A stretch of DNA of 64,000 nucleotides, from contig JAQFVV010006215.1 of the NCBI GenBank assembly GCA_028023455.1, positions 4,883,230 to 4,947,229 on the forward strand, given 5' to 3'. Position 1 is the stretch's first letter; each line of letters begins with the position of its first letter. A program made the translations under genes and the position numbers. Below, piece after piece: positions 61,326 through 64,000 of the stretch. Below the pieces are notes generated by a model. The model had not been told where the DNA came from. It saw only the letters and a program-made list of their open reading frames with translations, and did no database searches. This DNA is from Epiperipatus broadwayi. Taxonomy: Eukaryota; Onychophora; Udeonychophora; Euonychophora; Peripatidae.

Positions 61326-62794
61326 ACATGAGGAAAAAAAAACTACTATATTGTACTTTTTAAGTTAGTTAATTTAAATTATTTGGTCGGCCGTTTTATT
61401 TGAGGCTAATGTATTTTGTAATTTAGAATGATGCCGCGAAGTTCACATAATTACAATAAATCATATAAAAACTATGACTGATAATATTGTAATTTTCTTT
61501 TATTTCCCTGGATATGTTTTCAAAATTTTATAATACATTATTTAATAACCAATAATTAACAAGAAAAAACATCGAGAGTATGATTTACCAAAGATGCCAA
61601 AAAAAATTTTTGTTAATTTTTTGATAATTACATGACAAACCGATCTCTAAAGATAGCTATAATATCATATTTGCCTTTTATGAAGTCTATTGAAAAAATT
61701 CAAAACTTTTTAATACATTTTTATTTTGATTAATTATAATATACACTATATAAATGTTATTTTATATATGTATATAATTTTCCATGAAAATTTCATGATT
61801 TGGTTATTTGTTCAGAAGAGTTATTATGCAGGAAAAGAAACTTCATTTATCAAACTAATATACTTATTTCTGAAAGTTATTGTTAGAATAACAGAAAAAG
61901 TTGTTGCTGTTATCATCATCATTATTATTATTGTTGTTGTTGTTGTGCTGCTGTTATTGTTATTATTATTGTTTGATTTTTTATTATTATTATTGTTATT
62001 AAATTTTTTTTTTTTAAAATATTAATATCTGATATAAAAAATTGTAGACGAAAGTTGATGAAACGATTTTTTTTAAAAAAGAGGATTCTCAAACTGCCAA
62101 TAAAAAAAGGGGACAACATTATGATTGTGATATTTAAAAACTTTATGTAGTTGATATCTCTGAGAACAAGCAGATTTTTCACGTTCTGACAAAATTAAAA
62201 ATAAGTCATTCTGATTTCTAAAATAAAGAGATTGATTGGTGAAAATGAATCTGAATGAAGTAAAATAATTTCTGCATCTGCTCTGAAAAAGAGCAATGTG
62301 AATAATGCAAGCGCTGTATACTCTTTGATTTGAAGGATTTAGTTTTTAGTAAATTTTTAAAAATATATGCGTCATTAAATAATGATACTGAAGTGGATGA
62401 ATTATATTATTAATAATATGACTATTTATAATGAAAAATAATCATTGTTTTATTTTTTAAAAAAAAAAAAAACCGAAGCAAATGCCTGTTTTAGATAATA
62501 TGGCTATTTTATAATTTCTGATAATGAATATGTAAAAAATAATATTGAAAAACTATATAATCATAGTATATAAAGAAACTTTGTAAATAAAGAATAGCAT
62601 TGCTAGAAAACTATTTTTGATTAATTAGATAATACTCTCTACTTCATAATAGTAAACAAGAATCGAAAACTTTTACACTGAATAATTATTCAGAAATATT
62701 GTGTAGTTTATCAAGGTTGATTGTTCCTTCAGAAAATGGTCACGGTACCCTTTTTTAATCAGCTCAAGCTGTTTTAAAGTCTGCATTTTAACAG
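61326..62794. other. AT-rich DNA with a trinucleotide run
   Basis: Impure (ATT/GTT)n at 61913-62005 gives artificial Ile/Val/Leu and Gln runs in frames crossing it. No gene recognised. Confidence 0.5.
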
Positions 62795-63063
62795 AATTGA
62801 CCTTACTATTTTCCCTCAAATGTAACATAAATTATGTAAATGTTACTACTACTCGCATCAAATTTGATTATCTTGAGTGCATTTTATCTTCTGATGCTGA
62901 TGAAAACAATATTCCTTTTATGAAATTTTTCTCAAATCAAAGAATATTATTTAGTGTGGATTCTGCTACCCTTCAGCTCAAAATATCTATGGAATTACCA
63001 CCAAACCAGATTTTCCAGGAGCTAAAAAATAAGGTCTCAGAAAGTATTGTCATTTTTTATTAG
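62795..63063 (+). CDS. possible exon, unrecognised protein
   Basis: The acceptor CATTTTAACAG precedes base 62795 and the frame (two bases, then codons) stays open to TAG at 63061. The peptide looks coding by composition (segments FDYLECILSSDADENNIP and LKISMELPPNQIFQELKNK) and GC rises slightly. Possible donors are AAG|GTCTCA at ~63031 and GAAA|GTATTG at ~63043; otherwise it ends at the TAG. It lies just left of the hammerhead-bearing inverted repeat. Family not recognised. Confidence 0.33.
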
Positions 63064-63124
63064 GTAATAATCTCTACCAAACAATCTTTTTAAAGCATAT
63101 GAATAAAGATATTTCAAAAGACAA

Positions 63125-63180
63125 ATGACTCCAAGATGCATTTCAAGTTGAACTAGAACTCATCAGTTAGTCCAGGTCAC
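63125..63180 (-). ncRNA. hammerhead ribozyme-like sequence, core intact, stem II weak
   Basis: On the minus strand: GTGAC and CTAA (63180-63167 side), CTGATGA (63166-63160), stem II region, GAAA (63144-63141), TGC, then ATC ending at 63135, TTGG, GTCAT (63129-63125). Stem I pairs GTGAC with GTCAT and CTAA with TTGG. Core bases are all present. Stem II keeps only about three pairs (GTT/AAC) with two extra bases before GAAA, so folding is likely impaired. Confidence 0.5.
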
Positions 63181-63212
63181 CATTTTTCACATGTACCATC
63201 ATATGAGAGACG

Positions 63213-63269
63213 GTGACATGGGCCAACTGATGACTGTTGGTTCAGCATGAAATACATCTTGGGAGTCAT
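63213..63269 (+). ncRNA. hammerhead ribozyme (type I-like, minimal stem III)
   Basis: Complete layout on the plus strand. Stem I: GTGAC (63213-63217) with GTCAT (63265-63269), and CCAA (63223-63226) with TTGG (63259-63262), separated by internal loops as in natural type I ribozymes. Core CTGATGA at 63227-63233. Stem II: CTGTTG-GTT-CAGCAT (63234-63248), five pairs with one terminal mismatch. GAAA at 63249-63252. Cleavage triplet ATC at 63256-63258, with stem III reduced to two pairs (A-T, T-A) and a two-base loop. Such tiny stem III forms are known from retrotransposon and satellite hammerheads and often cleave as dimers. Cleavage after C63258 is predicted. All invariant bases are present; activity is untested. 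Confidence 0.65.
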
Positions 63270-63284
63270 TTGCCTTTTAAAATA

Positions 63285-64000
63285 TTTTTATTCACATGTT
63301 TTTTTAAAAATAATTGGTGGTGTGAAGAGTATTTAAGTGCACTTACAAAAGATATTACACATGAGGAAAGAGAAATGCAGTTGAATTAAATTATTCCATG
63401 TATGTGTGTTTAATTTCAAAAAATTAGATATATTACTTTTTAACTAAGGTTTAAAGTTTATTTCTGGGCTAGGAATAATCTTTAGTTTAATAAATGAGTA
63501 ATGATAATCATTATTGCATTTTTCTAGAGTGGATCATGTAAAATTGGGGTTAGATAAGTTTGACACTTTTAAATTACAATTTAATAATGATACTATTATT
63601 AATTTCACTGAAGGATTAACTGGGTTTAAATACTTCTGGCTTATGAAAATTACTCTTAAAACTCATAAGTAATCTTATACAAACTACAATTTGTGATATA
63701 CAAACTCAAAAAAATCTGTTATCTTTTGTTTATGTTTTTTTTTTTTTTTTACATCATAAAACTGATAAATTAATTATTACTATCCGCAATGACAAGTTAG
63801 TCTGGAGACTAAGATGCAATGCAGATGTAATGGTCTGAAAACCATGATTCAATGTGCCATGATTGGTTGCCCCAGATTAAACGATCCGTGGAATTCTACC
63901 AAGCTGGGAAAGAAAAAAAGCTGTATATAACTATGGTCAGGCTTTGGGTCTTCAGGTAGGATGCTGATGAAAACTTGATGAAATATCTAACAAATGATTG
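63285..64000. other. AT-rich DNA; unplaced GC-richer end
   Basis: The last ~220 bp (from 63780) have ordinary GC and read like part of a repeat or decayed coding sequence, but the window ends before it can be identified. A CTGATGA at 63963 lacks a stem II and a properly spaced GAAA. Confidence 0.4.

Larger units (their letters stand above)
63113..63284. mobile_element. inverted repeat carrying two head-to-head hammerhead sequences
   Basis: Left arm about 63113-63181 and right arm about 63212-63284 are inverted copies with ~15-20% divergence (AAATGACTCC-AAGATG... against CATCTTGGGAGTCATTT), separated by 30 bp containing TTTTTCACATGTACCATCATATG, a segment also seen in the MITE-like family at 48466-48490. 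Each arm encodes a hammerhead-type motif on its own strand. No protein coding. Confidence 0.85.

Noticed and set aside
63963-63990. CTGATGA followed by GATGAAAT, considered as another hammerhead
   Set aside because: No stem II can form between the two core parts and no cleavage triplet fits.

Overview
The window is animal nuclear DNA from a very AT-rich genome. The evidence is spliced-looking exons with GT/AG borders, metazoan-type mobile elements (AP-endonuclease LINEs, Penelope-like GIY-YIG elements, a Gypsy remnant, MITE-like inverted repeats), long simple repeats, and a broken copy of a YLPM1/ZAP3-like kinase domain. There are no bacterial gene arrays. An invertebrate is likely; the phylum cannot be fixed from this sequence alone. 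The first 197 bases are an assembly gap.

Layout. 0.2-5.8 kb: AT-rich DNA without genes. 5.9-12.7 kb: small exon-like segments on the minus strand, two of which (10728-10919 and 9725-9812) join in phase, plus a CpG-bearing patch at 6.1-6.5 kb that may be a promoter. 8.2 kb: long GATA array. 11.2-14.8 kb: dispersed repeats around a decayed coiled-coil frame and a YLPM1-like pseudogene. 15.7-19 kb: two hairpin repeats and a 2-kb cluster of five ~400-bp units, three forward and two reversed. 19-31 kb: mostly featureless, with one MITE hairpin at 21.6 kb and one decayed coiled-coil frame at 27-28 kb.

31.8-39.2 kb is a nest of retroelements: a Penelope-like GIY-YIG fragment, about 156 copies of AAT, a 5'-truncated LINE with an intact 1077-codon ORF2 and an AAT tail, a ~1-kb Penelope-derived unit bounded by ~150-bp inverted repeats, and a repeat end carrying a hammerhead-like core. 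39.6-42.4 kb is a decayed Jockey/I-type LINE on the minus strand. 44.7-47.2 kb is a decayed Gypsy pol on the minus strand. 47.5-48.6 kb holds a MITE-like family. 49.0-49.5 kb is a probable terminal exon with a polyadenylation signal. 52.1-53.0 kb is a second CpG-bearing patch with palindromic bZIP sites. 53.6-54.6 kb is a decayed relative of the intact LINE. 59-60.3 kb is an inverted-repeat cluster, and 61.2 kb a tRNA/SINE-like patch.

The most interesting signal is at 63.1-63.3 kb. An inverted repeat carries a hammerhead ribozyme-like sequence on each strand, with the conserved core (CTGATGA ... GAAA ... ATC) and matching stem I. The same sequence, in decayed form, sits inside the MITE-like elements at 47.8 and 48.4 kb. 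This links self-cleaving RNA to a palindromic, apparently non-coding repeat family. Fold statements were made by eye; no search or folding program was run.
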